From NCBI RefSeq assembly GCF_000227745.2, contig NC_018012.1, positions 2,402,501 through 2,466,500 on the forward strand: a stretch of 64,000 nt of DNA, in the 5' to 3' direction. The notes beneath the pieces are model-generated. The model ran no database searches. It worked only from the letters and a program-made list of their open reading frames with translations, and had not been told where the DNA came from. The position numbers and the translations under genes were made by a program. Positions 9,034 through 17,396 of the stretch are shown one piece after another (positions within the stretch are counted from its first letter, which is position 1; every line of letters starts with the position of its first letter). Source of the stretch: Thiocystis violascens DSM 198 (GTDB lineage: Bacteria; Pseudomonadota; Gammaproteobacteria; Chromatiales; Chromatiaceae).

Positions 9034-9792
9034 GTGGATCTGGCAACCTTACTGGGTTTGGTCGGCGCAATGGGCGTCATGATCGGCGCAATTGTGCTTG
9101 GCGGCGATGTGATGGGGTTCGTCGATGTGCCATCGATCGTCATCGTCGTTGGCGGCACCGCCTTTGTCGTGCTGTTCCGCACCACCATGGGCCAGTTCCT
9201 CGGCAGCTTCAAGGTCGCACTAGGCGCCTTTCTCCACAAGGGTACCGCGCCGCTGAAGCTGATTGAGGAGGCGGTCAGTCTCGCCAATGTCGCCCGCAAG
9301 GAAGGTTTGCTGGCCCTGGAAGGCAAAGAGATCTCGCATCCCTTCCTGAAGACCGGCATCAGCCTTTGCATCGACGGCCACGCCCCGGACGTGGTCAGCA
9401 AGGTACTGTCGAAGGACATCAATCTCACGATTCAGCGGCAGGAAGCCGGTTACGGCGTCTTCAAGGCGGTCGCCGAGGTCGCCCCGGCGATGGGCATGAT
9501 CGGCACCCTCATCGGTCTGGTGCAGATGCTGGCAAACATGTCCGACCCGAAAAGTATCGGCCCCGCCATGGCGGTGGCGCTGCTGACCACACTCTATGGC
9601 GCGGTGATCGCCAACGCGGTCGCCACGCCCATTGCGGAAAAGGTCAAATTGCGCAGCAACGAGGAAAAACTGTCCAAAACGCTCATCCTTGAGTCTATTT
9701 CAGGCATTCAGGAAGGTCTGAATCCGCGCGTGCTGGAGCAGCTTCTGATGGCCTATCTGCCGGAAAGTCAGCGGCAAAGCAGCAAGAGCTAA
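9034..9792 (+). CDS. pomA: MotA/PomA flagellar stator subunit
   Basis: Integral membrane stator subunit that couples ion flow to flagellar rotation. The 252-residue protein begins with GTG after AAGGGG and shows four membrane segments: two near the N-terminus (residues about 3-22 and 30-50) and two in the C-terminal half (VAPAMGMIGTLIGLVQM and the following AVALLTTLYGAVIANAVATP). The loop carries the charged residues expected to touch FliG. The short form with the PAMGMIGTLIGLV motif resembles PomA (sodium type) and MotC more than E. coli MotA; ion preference is inferred. pomB follows after 30 bases and a PilZ gene after that. Confidence 0.9.
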   Translation: MDLATLLGLVGAMGVMIGAIVLGGDVMGFVDVPSIVIVVGGTAFVVLFRTTMGQFLGSFKVALGAFLHKGTAPLKLIEEAVSLANVARKEGLLALEGKEISHPFLKTGISLCIDGHAPDVVSKVLSKDINLTIQRQEAGYGVFKAVAEVAPAMGMIGTLIGLVQMLANMSDPKSIGPAMAVALLTTLYGAVIANAVATPIAEKVKLRSNEEKLSKTLILESISGIQEGLNPRVLEQLLMAYLPESQRQSSKS

Positions 9793-9822
9793 GCGCACCC
9801 ATCCGGCAAGACGAGGTCAACG

Positions 9823-10683
9823 ATGGACGAAGAATGCGAATGCCCCGAACCGCCAGCCAGCATTCCCGAATGGGTGATGACCTTCGCCGATTTGATGTCG
9901 CTGCTGATGGTGTTCTTCGTGCTGCTGCTGTCCTTTTCCGAAATGGACGTGCTGAAATTCAAGCAGATCGCCGGTTCGATGAAGGTCGCCTTCGGCGTCC
10001 AGCGCGAGGATCGGGACGCGATGAATATTCCGATGGGCACCAGTATCATCGCCCAGGAATTTTCGTCGGCTCAACCCGAGCCCACTGTGATCAACGAAGT
10101 CCGTCAACAGACCACGGATACTTCCAAACAGTACCTTGAGATCAAGGATCCGGCAGTCGAGGATGCCAAGAATAAAGAGGAGGAACTTGAAGAGGCCCTC
10201 AAAAAAGAAGTCGCCGATGGTCTCCTGGAGATCAGTACCATCGACGACCAGGTCATCATCCGCATCCGGGAAAAAGGCTCCTTTGCGTCGGCATCCGCGG
10301 CCATCGGTCCTGATTTCCTGAAGGTGCTGACGAAAATCGGCGATGCGCTGAATCAGGTGCAAGGCCGGATCATCGTTGCCGGCCATACCGACGATATCCC
10401 GATCGAGACCCGCGAATTCCCGTCCAACTGGATTCTGTCGGCCGCGCGCGCGGCGGCGGTCGCTTATACCATGACCGATCGCGGCGACATCGAGCCCGCA
10501 CGGGTGGAGATTCGCGCCTATGCCGACAATCGCCCGCTGGAACCGAACAACTTGCCCGAGGGTCGAGCGAGCAACCGGCGTGTGGAAATCATCGTACTCG
10601 GCGATCGCGACGCGGCCTCCTTGCTGAAGGATGCCATCGAGTCCGATACTACCCAAGTGACGCCAACCAGATCACGTCCCTGA
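9823..10683 (+). CDS. pomB: MotB/PomB flagellar stator subunit
   Basis: Peptidoglycan-anchored partner of the preceding stator gene, 286 residues. A single membrane segment follows a short cytoplasmic tail with two cysteines (CEC); the motif WVMTFADLMSLLMVFFVLL contains the conserved ion-binding Asp. A long charged linker (EEELEEALKKE) and an OmpA-like peptidoglycan-binding domain follow, with VAGHTDDIPI and the NWILSAARAAAV helix. Layout and length match PomB. The ATG sits 30 bases after pomA, so the two are surely co-transcribed. Confidence 0.9.
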   Translation: MDEECECPEPPASIPEWVMTFADLMSLLMVFFVLLLSFSEMDVLKFKQIAGSMKVAFGVQREDRDAMNIPMGTSIIAQEFSSAQPEPTVINEVRQQTTDTSKQYLEIKDPAVEDAKNKEEELEEALKKEVADGLLEISTIDDQVIIRIREKGSFASASAAIGPDFLKVLTKIGDALNQVQGRIIVAGHTDDIPIETREFPSNWILSAARAAAVAYTMTDRGDIEPARVEIRAYADNRPLEPNNLPEGRASNRRVEIIVLGDRDAASLLKDAIESDTTQVTPTRSRP

Positions 10684-10697
10684 AGGTCCACGAAACC

Positions 10698-11261
10698 ATG
10701 TCAGAACAGGAAAGACGCCGATATTTTCGGATCGACGATCACGTTGGACTGCAATTGACGGCGATTCCGGCCGCAGACGAGGCTGCCGCGATTCGGAATT
10801 TCGCCGACGCCAGCGCGCGTGCCGGCCTGATCAATGAATTGCGCGCCATCCGCGAAACGCACCTGTCGCAGCGCAGAAGCCTTGAGAGCCGATTTCCGAC
10901 AGTCGCCGCCTACATCGGTTCGCTGGAACGACAGATCGACACCCTGGCGTTCGCGCTCGATGACCGGGACGATTTTCCGCGCAACCCGGATACGCCCGTC
11001 AACCTCAGCGGACAGGGGTTGAGTCTGCTGACCGATTTGGGCCTAGCGGTCGGATCGCTCGTCGAGGTCAAACTAGCGCTGTTTCCCGACCGCAGTCGAA
11101 TCAACGCGCTCGCGCGCATCGTCAAGCTCGACGGCGGAGAAAACGGGGCGGAAACCGCGCTCGAATTCACCCACCTGCGAGAAGCGGATCGCGAGGCCAT
11201 CATTCACCATGTGCATGCCGTGCAACGGGTGCGTCTGCTTGCGCAAACCCTTGACGAATAA
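10698..11261 (+). CDS. PilZ domain protein
   Basis: Cytoplasmic protein of 187 residues with a PilZ cyclic-di-GMP binding domain in two parts: the N-terminal arginine motif RRRYFRID (residues 6-13) and the NLSGQGLSL strand motif near residue 100, equivalent to (D/N)xSxxG. A predicted helical region of about 60 residues lies between them, so this is a variant PilZ with an insertion. Fourteen bases after pomB, it is positioned to be co-expressed with the stator, and a c-di-GMP-responsive motility brake or modifier is a reasonable inference. The ligand itself cannot be shown from sequence. Confidence 0.8.
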   Translation: MSEQERRRYFRIDDHVGLQLTAIPAADEAAAIRNFADASARAGLINELRAIRETHLSQRRSLESRFPTVAAYIGSLERQIDTLAFALDDRDDFPRNPDTPVNLSGQGLSLLTDLGLAVGSLVEVKLALFPDRSRINALARIVKLDGGENGAETALEFTHLREADREAIIHHVHAVQRVRLLAQTLDE

Positions 11262-11275
11262 GTCCGATCACACGA

Positions 11276-11587
11276 CTAAGCGCCGACCTGGCCGAACTGG
11301 CGGTTGACCCGCCGTTCCGCCGCATCCCAGATTTGACCAGGGCCGCGCGGCAAGTATTCGCGAGCCTCGACCCGCTGGCCCTCGAACAACCGACCGTTCA
11401 GACGTTCGATCAGCGCCAGACCTTCCTCCGGAGTCGCGGTTCGGGCAACGACGAAATGATAATTCCGCGCATGCTCGTCGTAACCCTCATGACATTGAAA
11501 GTGGGTGCGCAAGTCGACCCCATGCAGAAAATCCGTGAGTTCGACCAGGGTCGCCGTTCCCGGCAGATTGCCAATAAAGATATCCAA
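11276..11587 (-). CDS. small RRM-type RNA-binding protein
   Basis: A 103-residue protein with an RNA recognition motif: RNP2-like LDIFIGNLPG at the very start and an RNP1-like NYHFVVAR, followed by the second helix and EAREYLPRG. I place the start at TTG 11587 because GGAGGAG lies seven bases upstream and the RRM beta-1 begins immediately after it; the frame stays open to 11629 but adds only an unrelated sequence. Bacterial RRM proteins of this size are single-domain RNA binders of mostly unknown targets. The gene ends convergent with the PilZ gene, 14 bases away, and follows lpxD on the same strand. Confidence 0.75.
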   Translation of the reverse strand: MDIFIGNLPGTATLVELTDFLHGVDLRTHFQCHEGYDEHARNYHFVVARTATPEEGLALIERLNGRLFEGQRVEAREYLPRGPGQIWDAAERRVNRQFGQVGA

Positions 11588-11664
11588 TTGCTGACTCCTC
11601 CGCGACGCGCAAGGCAAGGCAATGCACAATCAGGGATTGCCGACCGACGTGATTTCGCGACCGC

Positions 11665-12750
11665 TCAACTTGCCGCGGACTCGTCATCGCCCTTTTCCAG
11701 ATCATTCTCAAGCTCGCTTTCAAACCTAGCCAAGCGAGCCTCCAGCCGTTCGAGCATCTCTTGTTGGCGCTTGACCTGCTTCAGCAAATCCGGCAAACGA
11801 GCCAGTGCCGCATTTTCCCGCAGCGACTGTTTCAACCCCCGGGCGGGTGTGCCGAACACCGCCGCGCCGGGCGGCACGTCCTTAACGACGCCTGACTGCC
11901 CGCCGATCCGGGCGCCATCGCCGACGCGCAGATGATCGGAGATCGCCACCTGCCCCGCAACCACCACGCCATCGCCAACCGTGGAACTCCCGGCGATTCC
12001 GGATTGGCTGACCAGGATGGTATGGCAACCCACCGAGACGTTATGGGCCACCTGGACCAGGTTGTCGATCTTGCTGCCGCACCCGATCCGGGTGACGCCC
12101 AGGGTGGCGCGATCGATACAGCTATTGCAGCCAATTTCCACGTCATCCTCGACAACGACCCGACCGAGTTGCGGCACCTTGCGGTGTCCGCTCCCGTCCC
12201 AGCGAAAGCCGAAACCGTCGCCGCCGATCACCGCGCCCGGATGCACGATGCAGCGATCGCCGAGTTCGCAATCGCGCAGGATGCTGACGTTGGCGCCGAT
12301 CAGGCAGTCGTCGCCGATGCGGACGCCCGGCCCGAGAGAGACGCCCGGACCGATGCGCGAACCGCTCCCGACCACCGCGCCAGCGGCGATGACCGCGCAA
12401 GCACCGACCGCCACGTCCGCGCCCAGTTCGGCAGCCGGGTGAATCGTCGCGCTCGGATGACGACCCTCGATTTCGGGCGCGGGAAGAAAAAAAGCCGCGA
12501 TCTCGAAAAAACGCGCGCGCGGATCCGCGACCCGCAGAAGCGGTTTGTCCGCGACGACAGGGAAATTTTCGCCGACGAAAATGAGCGCCGCCTGACTCCG
12601 CGCGACCGCCACTGACTGACCGGCATCCTCGGCGAAACAGAGATCATGCGGCCCGGCCTGCTCCAGGGTGTTGACGCCCCGGATTCGGTTCGCATAGGCA
12701 GCCGCACCCAGCGCATCCAGCGCCTCCCGCAAACGAGTGGATGAAGTCAT
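11665..12750 (-). CDS. lpxD: LpxD, UDP-3-O-acylglucosamine N-acyltransferase
   Basis: Third step of lipid A synthesis: transfer of a 3-hydroxyacyl chain from ACP to UDP-3-O-acylglucosamine in the cytoplasm. The 361-residue protein has the N-terminal uridine-binding domain, a left-handed beta helix of hexapeptide repeats (about residues 100-280, for example IGANVSILRDCEL and the GGDGFGF segment with the following GCNSCIDRA) and a C-terminal coiled coil (LKQVKRQQEMLERLEARL). The catalytic His is in VQVAHNVSVG. It stands outside the usual bamA-lpxD-fabZ-lpxA order and follows a periplasmic-protein gene at 23 bases, so it may be a second, specialised copy. Confidence 0.92.
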   Translation of the reverse strand: MTSSTRLREALDALGAAAYANRIRGVNTLEQAGPHDLCFAEDAGQSVAVARSQAALIFVGENFPVVADKPLLRVADPRARFFEIAAFFLPAPEIEGRHPSATIHPAAELGADVAVGACAVIAAGAVVGSGSRIGPGVSLGPGVRIGDDCLIGANVSILRDCELGDRCIVHPGAVIGGDGFGFRWDGSGHRKVPQLGRVVVEDDVEIGCNSCIDRATLGVTRIGCGSKIDNLVQVAHNVSVGCHTILVSQSGIAGSSTVGDGVVVAGQVAISDHLRVGDGARIGGQSGVVKDVPPGAAVFGTPARGLKQSLRENAALARLPDLLKQVKRQQEMLERLEARLARFESELENDLEKGDDESAAS

Positions 12751-12773
12751 GTCGATTCTGAGTGGTCAGTGGG

Positions 12774-13514
12774 TCAGGGCGCCCAATAGAAGGCTTCCTG
12801 GATCGCTCCGGTTGCCGGCACCGTCACCTCGCGAGTCTGGATCTGACCGGCTTTATCGAGGGTCAGGAGATACCGGCCCGGCGCGAGATTGACGTAGAAC
12901 CAAGGGCCTTTCGAGACGGCCGTCAGCAATGTCGGTCCAGCCATGTCGCTGACCCGCACCTTGATGTCCGCCAGATAGGCGCCCGAGCCCTGCACGGCGA
13001 ACAGGAGCCGCAGATTGTAGTTGGACTTGACCAGCGCCATCTCTTCTCGCTCGGATGAGCCGATCCCGCCGCTAACGTAGGGGATTCCGACCGCCGGCTC
13101 GGATGGCGGCACCTGTGCGGGGATCGTGCTCGGTGCTGGCACGGTTGACGGTGCCGGCTCCGCGGTCATCGGGGGCGCCTCTGTCGTCACGGGAACGCTC
13201 GGCGCCTCGGGTGCCGTCGCGGACTCGGACACGGGCGTCGACAGCGGCAGAATCGTCCCCGCCGGCAGCACCGTGCCCGCAGGCAGGACGGTTCCCGCGG
13301 GTAACACGATCCCGCCCGGCAGAATCGTCTCCTCGGATAAAATCATCTCTGCGGGCAACTCCATACCGGTCGGCGCGACCGCGCCGGGCGGAGCGATCTC
13401 CCATTGGGCGGGCGCCGGCTCCATCGGCGCGCCCTCTTGCGCGAAAGCGGGTGCAGCCAGACAGCAGGCCGCGAAGAGCGGTGTCAGCAAGTCGGTTCCG
13501 AGGTGTCGCATCAA
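12774..13514 (-). CDS. Pro-rich exported protein with six-residue repeats
   Basis: Not assigned to a named family. The 246-residue product has a Sec signal (LFAACCLAAPAFA|Q, cleavage near residue 25), then a Pro/Ala/Thr-rich stretch with near-perfect six-residue repeats of the form (T/I)(V/I)LPAG between about residues 55 and 85, followed by a Thr/Pro/Glu linker, and a folded C-terminal domain of about 90 residues. That domain (YNLRLLFAVQGSGAYLADIK, then GRYLLTLDKAGQIQTREVTV) looks like an immunoglobulin-like or carboxypeptidase-regulatory beta sandwich. It is the first gene of a likely operon with lpxD, so a cell-envelope role is plausible but unproven. Confidence 0.65.
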   Translation of the reverse strand: MMRHLGTDLLTPLFAACCLAAPAFAQEGAPMEPAPAQWEIAPPGAVAPTGMELPAEMILSEETILPGGIVLPAGTVLPAGTVLPAGTILPLSTPVSESATAPEAPSVPVTTEAPPMTAEPAPSTVPAPSTIPAQVPPSEPAVGIPYVSGGIGSSEREEMALVKSNYNLRLLFAVQGSGAYLADIKVRVSDMAGPTLLTAVSKGPWFYVNLAPGRYLLTLDKAGQIQTREVTVPATGAIQEAFYWAP

Positions 13515-13663
13515 GGCGATCTCCGCATGAATTCAGTACAAAGGCGCTTGATCGCGGCCCGATCTCCCGCCCGATATCAGGCAATCCCGTTCGGCTCAGT
13601 GTATCCCAATTGAGTCGCGCAAAGACAATGCACGCCGTTCGACCATGTCCAGCTAACAGCTAA

Positions 13664-13845
13664 GGTGATTTCCGGACAAGCGCATACCGGAATTGCATCC
13701 GTTCGCGGTGACATTGAATCCGTTCGTGGTGAGCATGTCGAACCATGAACGGATTCAATGTCGGCCTCGGAGCGCGATTTTCCGATCATCCTTCGACAAG
13801 CTCAGGACGAACGGAAAATCGGTAAAGTCTTTCCCGGAAATCGCC
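13664..13845. repeat. nested palindromic repeat cluster
   Basis: Three inverted repeats sit inside each other or side by side. Outer arms GGTGATTTCCGG (13664-13675) and CCGGAAATCGCC (13834-13845) pair with one mismatch. Inside are GACATTGAATCCGTTC (13710-13725) with its exact complement at 13747-13762, and CGATTTTCCG (13775-13784) with CGGAAAATCG (13812-13821). The inner cores carry GTCGAAC- and CTTCGACAAGCTCAGG-type sequences, which recur as dispersed palindromes in many proteobacterial genomes. The cluster is between two minus-strand genes and codes for nothing. Confidence 0.8.
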
Positions 13846-13856
13846 TAACAGCTAAC

Positions 13857-13884
13857 AACTGACAACTGACAACTGACAACTGAC
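13857..13884. repeat. heptamer tandem repeat (AACTGAC)x4
   Basis: Four exact copies of AACTGAC lie ten bases downstream of the ATP-grasp gene stop codon. Together with the palindromes at 13664-13845 they fill the region 13515-13894, in which no gene is visible. Short heptamer tracts can vary in copy number by slippage. Confidence 0.85.
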
Positions 13885-13894
13885 CACCGTTCCA

Positions 13895-15376
13895 TCAACG
13901 CTTCCCCACCCGCCGCCGATCAAGCCGCTCGACGAACTCGGCGATCAGACGCGAGTAGAGTTGATCGCCAAGCACCTTGTCCTCGACTCCCGCGTCCAGA
14001 CTCGGATTATCGTTGACCTCGATCACCACCGGACCTGCGGGAGTTTCCTTAAGGTCGACCCCATACAGCCCGTCGCCAATCAGATCGGCCGCCTTGAGCG
14101 CGGCTTTCACGACCGATTGCGGCACCTGATCCATGGCCAGGGTCTCGAAGCCACCCTGCTCATGCCCGCCGTCGACGCCATGCTTGACGATCTGCCAGTG
14201 ATCCCGGCTCATCAGATACTTGCAGGCATAGAAAGGCGTGCGACCGAGGACGCCAATGCGCCAGTCAAACGGCGTGTAGAGATACTCCTGCGCCAGGATC
14301 AGATCCGATTCCTTGAACAGCTTGGCCGCAATCCGGGTCAACCCGGCGCGCTCATCGGCCTTGAACACACCTCGCGAGAAAGACCCTTCCGGAATCTTCA
14401 ACACCACCGGGTAGCCGATCCGCTCCTCGGCCTCCATCAGGCTCTCCTTGCGCAACACTAGTGTTTTAGGCCGGGGAATACGATGGGCGGCCAGCAGTTC
14501 GGCCAGATAGACCTTGTTGGTGCAGCGCAGAATGGACTCCGGGTCATCGATGACGACCATGCCCTCGCTATCGGCCTTTTTCGCGAACCGAAAGGTGTGA
14601 TGCCCAATCCGAGTCGTCTCGCGGATGAAAAGCGCATCGTATTCGGCGAGCCGGCTGTAATCCTTGCGCTGAATCAGTTCCACGTTGACGCCCAGCGCCT
14701 TACCGGCCTTGACGAAGCGCGCGAGCGCCTTGGGATCGGACGGCGGCAGATCCTCGGCCGGATCGTGCAGGATCGCGAGATCGTAGCGGTAGGACAGGCG
14801 CGCCCGCGGCTGGCGCCAACGTTGGGAGAGATACCCTTCCATGGCGGAAAACAACGGCGCTTCGCCAGCGCCGGTGACCGCCGCCAGCGGCAGCGCCTTG
14901 ATGGCGCCGATGCGCCAGGTGCCCTGGAGCTTGAACTCGACCTTCAAGATCGGACAGCGGAAGGTCTCGAAGATGAGCCGAGCCAGCGGCTGCAATTCCT
15001 TTACATCGCACTGGCCAAAACAAATGGTCAGCTCATAGGCGGTCGGGGCCAGGGCAGATGTCTTGCGACGGGCCAGCAGTCGCTGCGCCAGACCGTCCAA
15101 CTCCTCGGTCGCCAGACTGTAGATCTCCCGACTGGAGAGTTCCTGAATGGTGCGCACGCTCGGGATGACCTTATGTCCACGCGCCTCGGCAAGCAGCGAG
15201 CAGTAATAGCCCACCGACAGATAGCGATAGCTCCGACACAGGTTGATGACGCGCAGATCGCGCTTGGCGGCCAGCTCGCCGCCCGCCAGATAGTCGCGCG
15301 CGGTGACCACCGGCAGGCGCGGAAACTCCGGTTTCCAGTCGCCCTGTTGCTCCACCAGCAGCAGGTGCTCAGCCAT
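13895..15376 (-). CDS. RLAN/RimK-type ATP-grasp peptide ligase
   Basis: ATP-grasp enzyme of the RimK family with an extra N-terminal RLAN domain; members are predicted to form amide bonds between an amino acid or peptide and a carboxyl group. The 493-residue protein begins at ATG 15376, eight bases inside the upstream gene; an open extension to 15535 is spurious. The N-terminal 200 residues include RDLRVINLCRSYRYLSVGYY. The ATP-grasp fold follows, with the glycine loop KIPEGSFSRGVF, the DWRIGVL segment and the metal-binding EVNDNPSLD near the C-terminus. All nucleotide and magnesium positions look intact. It is coupled to a GNAT-C39 peptidase gene. The substrate is unknown. Confidence 0.85.
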   Translation of the reverse strand: MAEHLLLVEQQGDWKPEFPRLPVVTARDYLAGGELAAKRDLRVINLCRSYRYLSVGYYCSLLAEARGHKVIPSVRTIQELSSREIYSLATEELDGLAQRLLARRKTSALAPTAYELTICFGQCDVKELQPLARLIFETFRCPILKVEFKLQGTWRIGAIKALPLAAVTGAGEAPLFSAMEGYLSQRWRQPRARLSYRYDLAILHDPAEDLPPSDPKALARFVKAGKALGVNVELIQRKDYSRLAEYDALFIRETTRIGHHTFRFAKKADSEGMVVIDDPESILRCTNKVYLAELLAAHRIPRPKTLVLRKESLMEAEERIGYPVVLKIPEGSFSRGVFKADERAGLTRIAAKLFKESDLILAQEYLYTPFDWRIGVLGRTPFYACKYLMSRDHWQIVKHGVDGGHEQGGFETLAMDQVPQSVVKAALKAADLIGDGLYGVDLKETPAGPVVIEVNDNPSLDAGVEDKVLGDQLYSRLIAEFVERLDRRRVGKR

Positions 15377-16538
15377 CCCGGCTGGCTCCCGCGAGGTGTG
15401 ACACCAGAACGACGGCCTGCAATCCGACTCGGCCATAGCGGGCCATGCGGGTGAATTCGTCGCGTTGAATCGGCATATCGATCGAGTCCAGCGTCGTCTC
15501 TCCGTTGTCGTAGTCGACATAGGGGTCGTGGACATAGACGAAGTGTTCGTCGAAGCCCGTAATCACAACCCAGTGGGGGAATTTTTCCTGATAGATGCGG
15601 TAGGAACTGATGAGCACCAGGGGCACGGCGCCAGCATCCCAGCGCCGCTGAAGGTCATCGAGCGAAAGGGTTCCCTGCGTGACCGGGATGCCCAGGCGTC
15701 CAGCCTCGGCGAGCATGTCCTCGTGGACCAGACGCATGACCTCCTTCTTCTCCGGGCTGCGTACCGAGGCGACCAGCGGCACGCCGGGGTCATTAACGAA
15801 GACTTCCACGCCGAAGCCGCGATGATGGGCCGCCAGCGCCAGACCCAACGGACCGCAGCCGCCATGCCCGGAGGTCATGAAAATGGTGGTGGACTCGCGC
15901 CAGATGCGCAATTCGAGCGTGCGGTTCAGTTCCAGGCTTGGACGCAGCGCCTGCATGGCCATCATCAAGGAGGACGAGCCGCAGGTGAAATCCAGCGTCT
16001 GCTCGTAGAAAGGCACCCGCTTCAGCTCGGGCTTGAGGCCGGGCGAGAGTGTCTTCTCGTAGCGCAGCGCCTCCATGTGGTCTTCGTAATAGTCCGAAAG
16101 GATCCCGAAACGCCGGTAACCGGCCCCCTCGAACAACGCCTGGGAGGCCAGATTGTCGCGGCGGATCTCCAGTCGAAGGTAGGCGCGCTCCCGCTCCCAG
16201 GCGGCGTCCTCGGCGGCCACCACCAGCTTCCGGCCGATGCCGCGTCCGCGCGCCTGGGAAAGCACGGCGATCGAGTACAGCCGGGCGACCGAGGTGGCTC
16301 GACTGAACAGCAAGAGGACATAGCCGAGCAGGCCCTCGTCATCTTCCGCCACCAGGGTCTGGGCGCGCCCGCGCGTCAACAGGTAACGGAACTGGCGGCG
16401 GCTGATCCGGTCTGTCTCGAAACAGCGATTCTCCAAACTCAGCAGAGCGCCAAGATCGCTTAATCGAGCCAAGCGGATACACGGCGGCGGGGATGCCGGG
16501 TCGGCGGGAAGACTGAATGTGGATGGCTCGCGGGACAC
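15369..16538 (-). CDS. GNAT acetyltransferase fused to C39-like peptidase
   Basis: A two-domain protein. The N-terminal 150 residues form a GNAT fold with the acetyl-CoA loop QARGRGIGRKLV and the NLASQALFEGAGYRRFG segment. The C-terminal 200 residues are a C39-like papain-fold peptidase, with Cys in LDFTCGSSSL, His in FPHWVVITGF and Asp in YVHDPYVD, so the triad appears complete. The start is uncertain: the frame is open to 16664 but that would run through the divergent gene start; GTG 16538 is the most reasonable start before the GNAT domain. Overlap with the ATP-grasp gene implies a common pathway, probably making, trimming and acetylating a peptide or modified protein. Confidence 0.8.
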   Translation of the reverse strand: MSREPSTFSLPADPASPPPCIRLARLSDLGALLSLENRCFETDRISRRQFRYLLTRGRAQTLVAEDDEGLLGYVLLLFSRATSVARLYSIAVLSQARGRGIGRKLVVAAEDAAWERERAYLRLEIRRDNLASQALFEGAGYRRFGILSDYYEDHMEALRYEKTLSPGLKPELKRVPFYEQTLDFTCGSSSLMMAMQALRPSLELNRTLELRIWRESTTIFMTSGHGGCGPLGLALAAHHRGFGVEVFVNDPGVPLVASVRSPEKKEVMRLVHEDMLAEAGRLGIPVTQGTLSLDDLQRRWDAGAVPLVLISSYRIYQEKFPHWVVITGFDEHFVYVHDPYVDYDNGETTLDSIDMPIQRDEFTRMARYGRVGLQAVVLVSHLAGASRDG

Positions 16539-16605
16539 TGGCGATGGACGGAACGAGGGGATAAGCTGGCGCAATCTACAGGGCGGACGAAAAAAAGCAA
16601 GACAG

Positions 16606-17367
16606 ATGAACGCGGAATCCTTGAAAGAATCGATCCGACGCGAATTGCCGGAAATCCTGCGCACCGACCCGGAGTTCCGTGCCTACCTCCTGAATCTGAC
16701 CCGCGAGGAATATGCCGGAAGGACAGAGACGAACGACCGCTTTTACGAACTCCTGGGCGAGTTGCGCCGCGATCGCGAGAAGAACGAGCGGAAATGGGAA
16801 GAAAATAACCGCAAATGGGACGAGCAGCAGCGGGAAGACAAACGGAAGTGGGATGAAAACAACCTCAAATGGGCGGAACAAAATCGCCAATGGCGCGAGG
16901 ATCAGGCGGCGGCTCGCGAGGAATTCAGACTGGTCCATGAGGAAATCATGGCCCAGGCCAAAAAGTTCGACCGCTCGATCGGCGCGCTGGGCGCGCGCTG
17001 GGGTCTGCAATCGGAGAAAGCCTTCCGCGACGCCCTGGCGGGCATCCTGGAGGACAGCTTTGGCGTGCAGGTGATCAACGTCAACGAGTATGACGACCAG
17101 GGCGAGGTCTTCGGGCGTCCCGACCAAGTCGAGTTGGATGTCATCATCCAGAATGGCCTGCTGCTGATCTGCGAACTGAAATCCTCGATCGACAAGGCGG
17201 GGATGTACAGCTTCGAGCGCAAGGCGCGCTTCTACGAGCGCCGGCATGGGCGCACGGCCAACCGGCTGATCGTGATCTCGCCGATGATCGACGCCCGCGC
17301 CGCCAAGGTCGCCGAACGCCTGGGGATCGAAACCTATGGCGATTCGACCGAACTGAAGGCGTTGTAA
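16606..17367 (+). CDS. coiled-coil protein with PD-(D/E)XK nuclease-like domain (DUF3782-like)
   Basis: A 253-residue protein resembling DUF3782 proteins common in cyanobacteria and purple bacteria. Residues 60-100 carry a Trp-marked repeat (W64, W71, W82, W89, W96) of the type RKWDENN, predicted coiled coil. The C-terminal 120 residues look like a restriction-endonuclease fold: E137 in QSEKAF, D178 in VELDVI, and E190-x-K192 in CELKSS, a complete PD-(D/E)XK-style site. Such genes often sit singly, and their biological substrate is unknown. Divergent from the GNAT-C39 gene; argE follows after 29 bases. The start ATG gives a natural N-terminus; the longer open frame does not. Confidence 0.7.
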   Translation: MNAESLKESIRRELPEILRTDPEFRAYLLNLTREEYAGRTETNDRFYELLGELRRDREKNERKWEENNRKWDEQQREDKRKWDENNLKWAEQNRQWREDQAAAREEFRLVHEEIMAQAKKFDRSIGALGARWGLQSEKAFRDALAGILEDSFGVQVINVNEYDDQGEVFGRPDQVELDVIIQNGLLLICELKSSIDKAGMYSFERKARFYERRHGRTANRLIVISPMIDARAAKVAERLGIETYGDSTELKAL

Positions 17368-17396
17368 TCCAACTACTGTCGGAGCCCCCCGCATCC

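Noticed and set aside
13857..13884. CRISPR-like array
   Set aside because: Seven-base units without spacers are simple tandem repeats; no cas genes are in the window.
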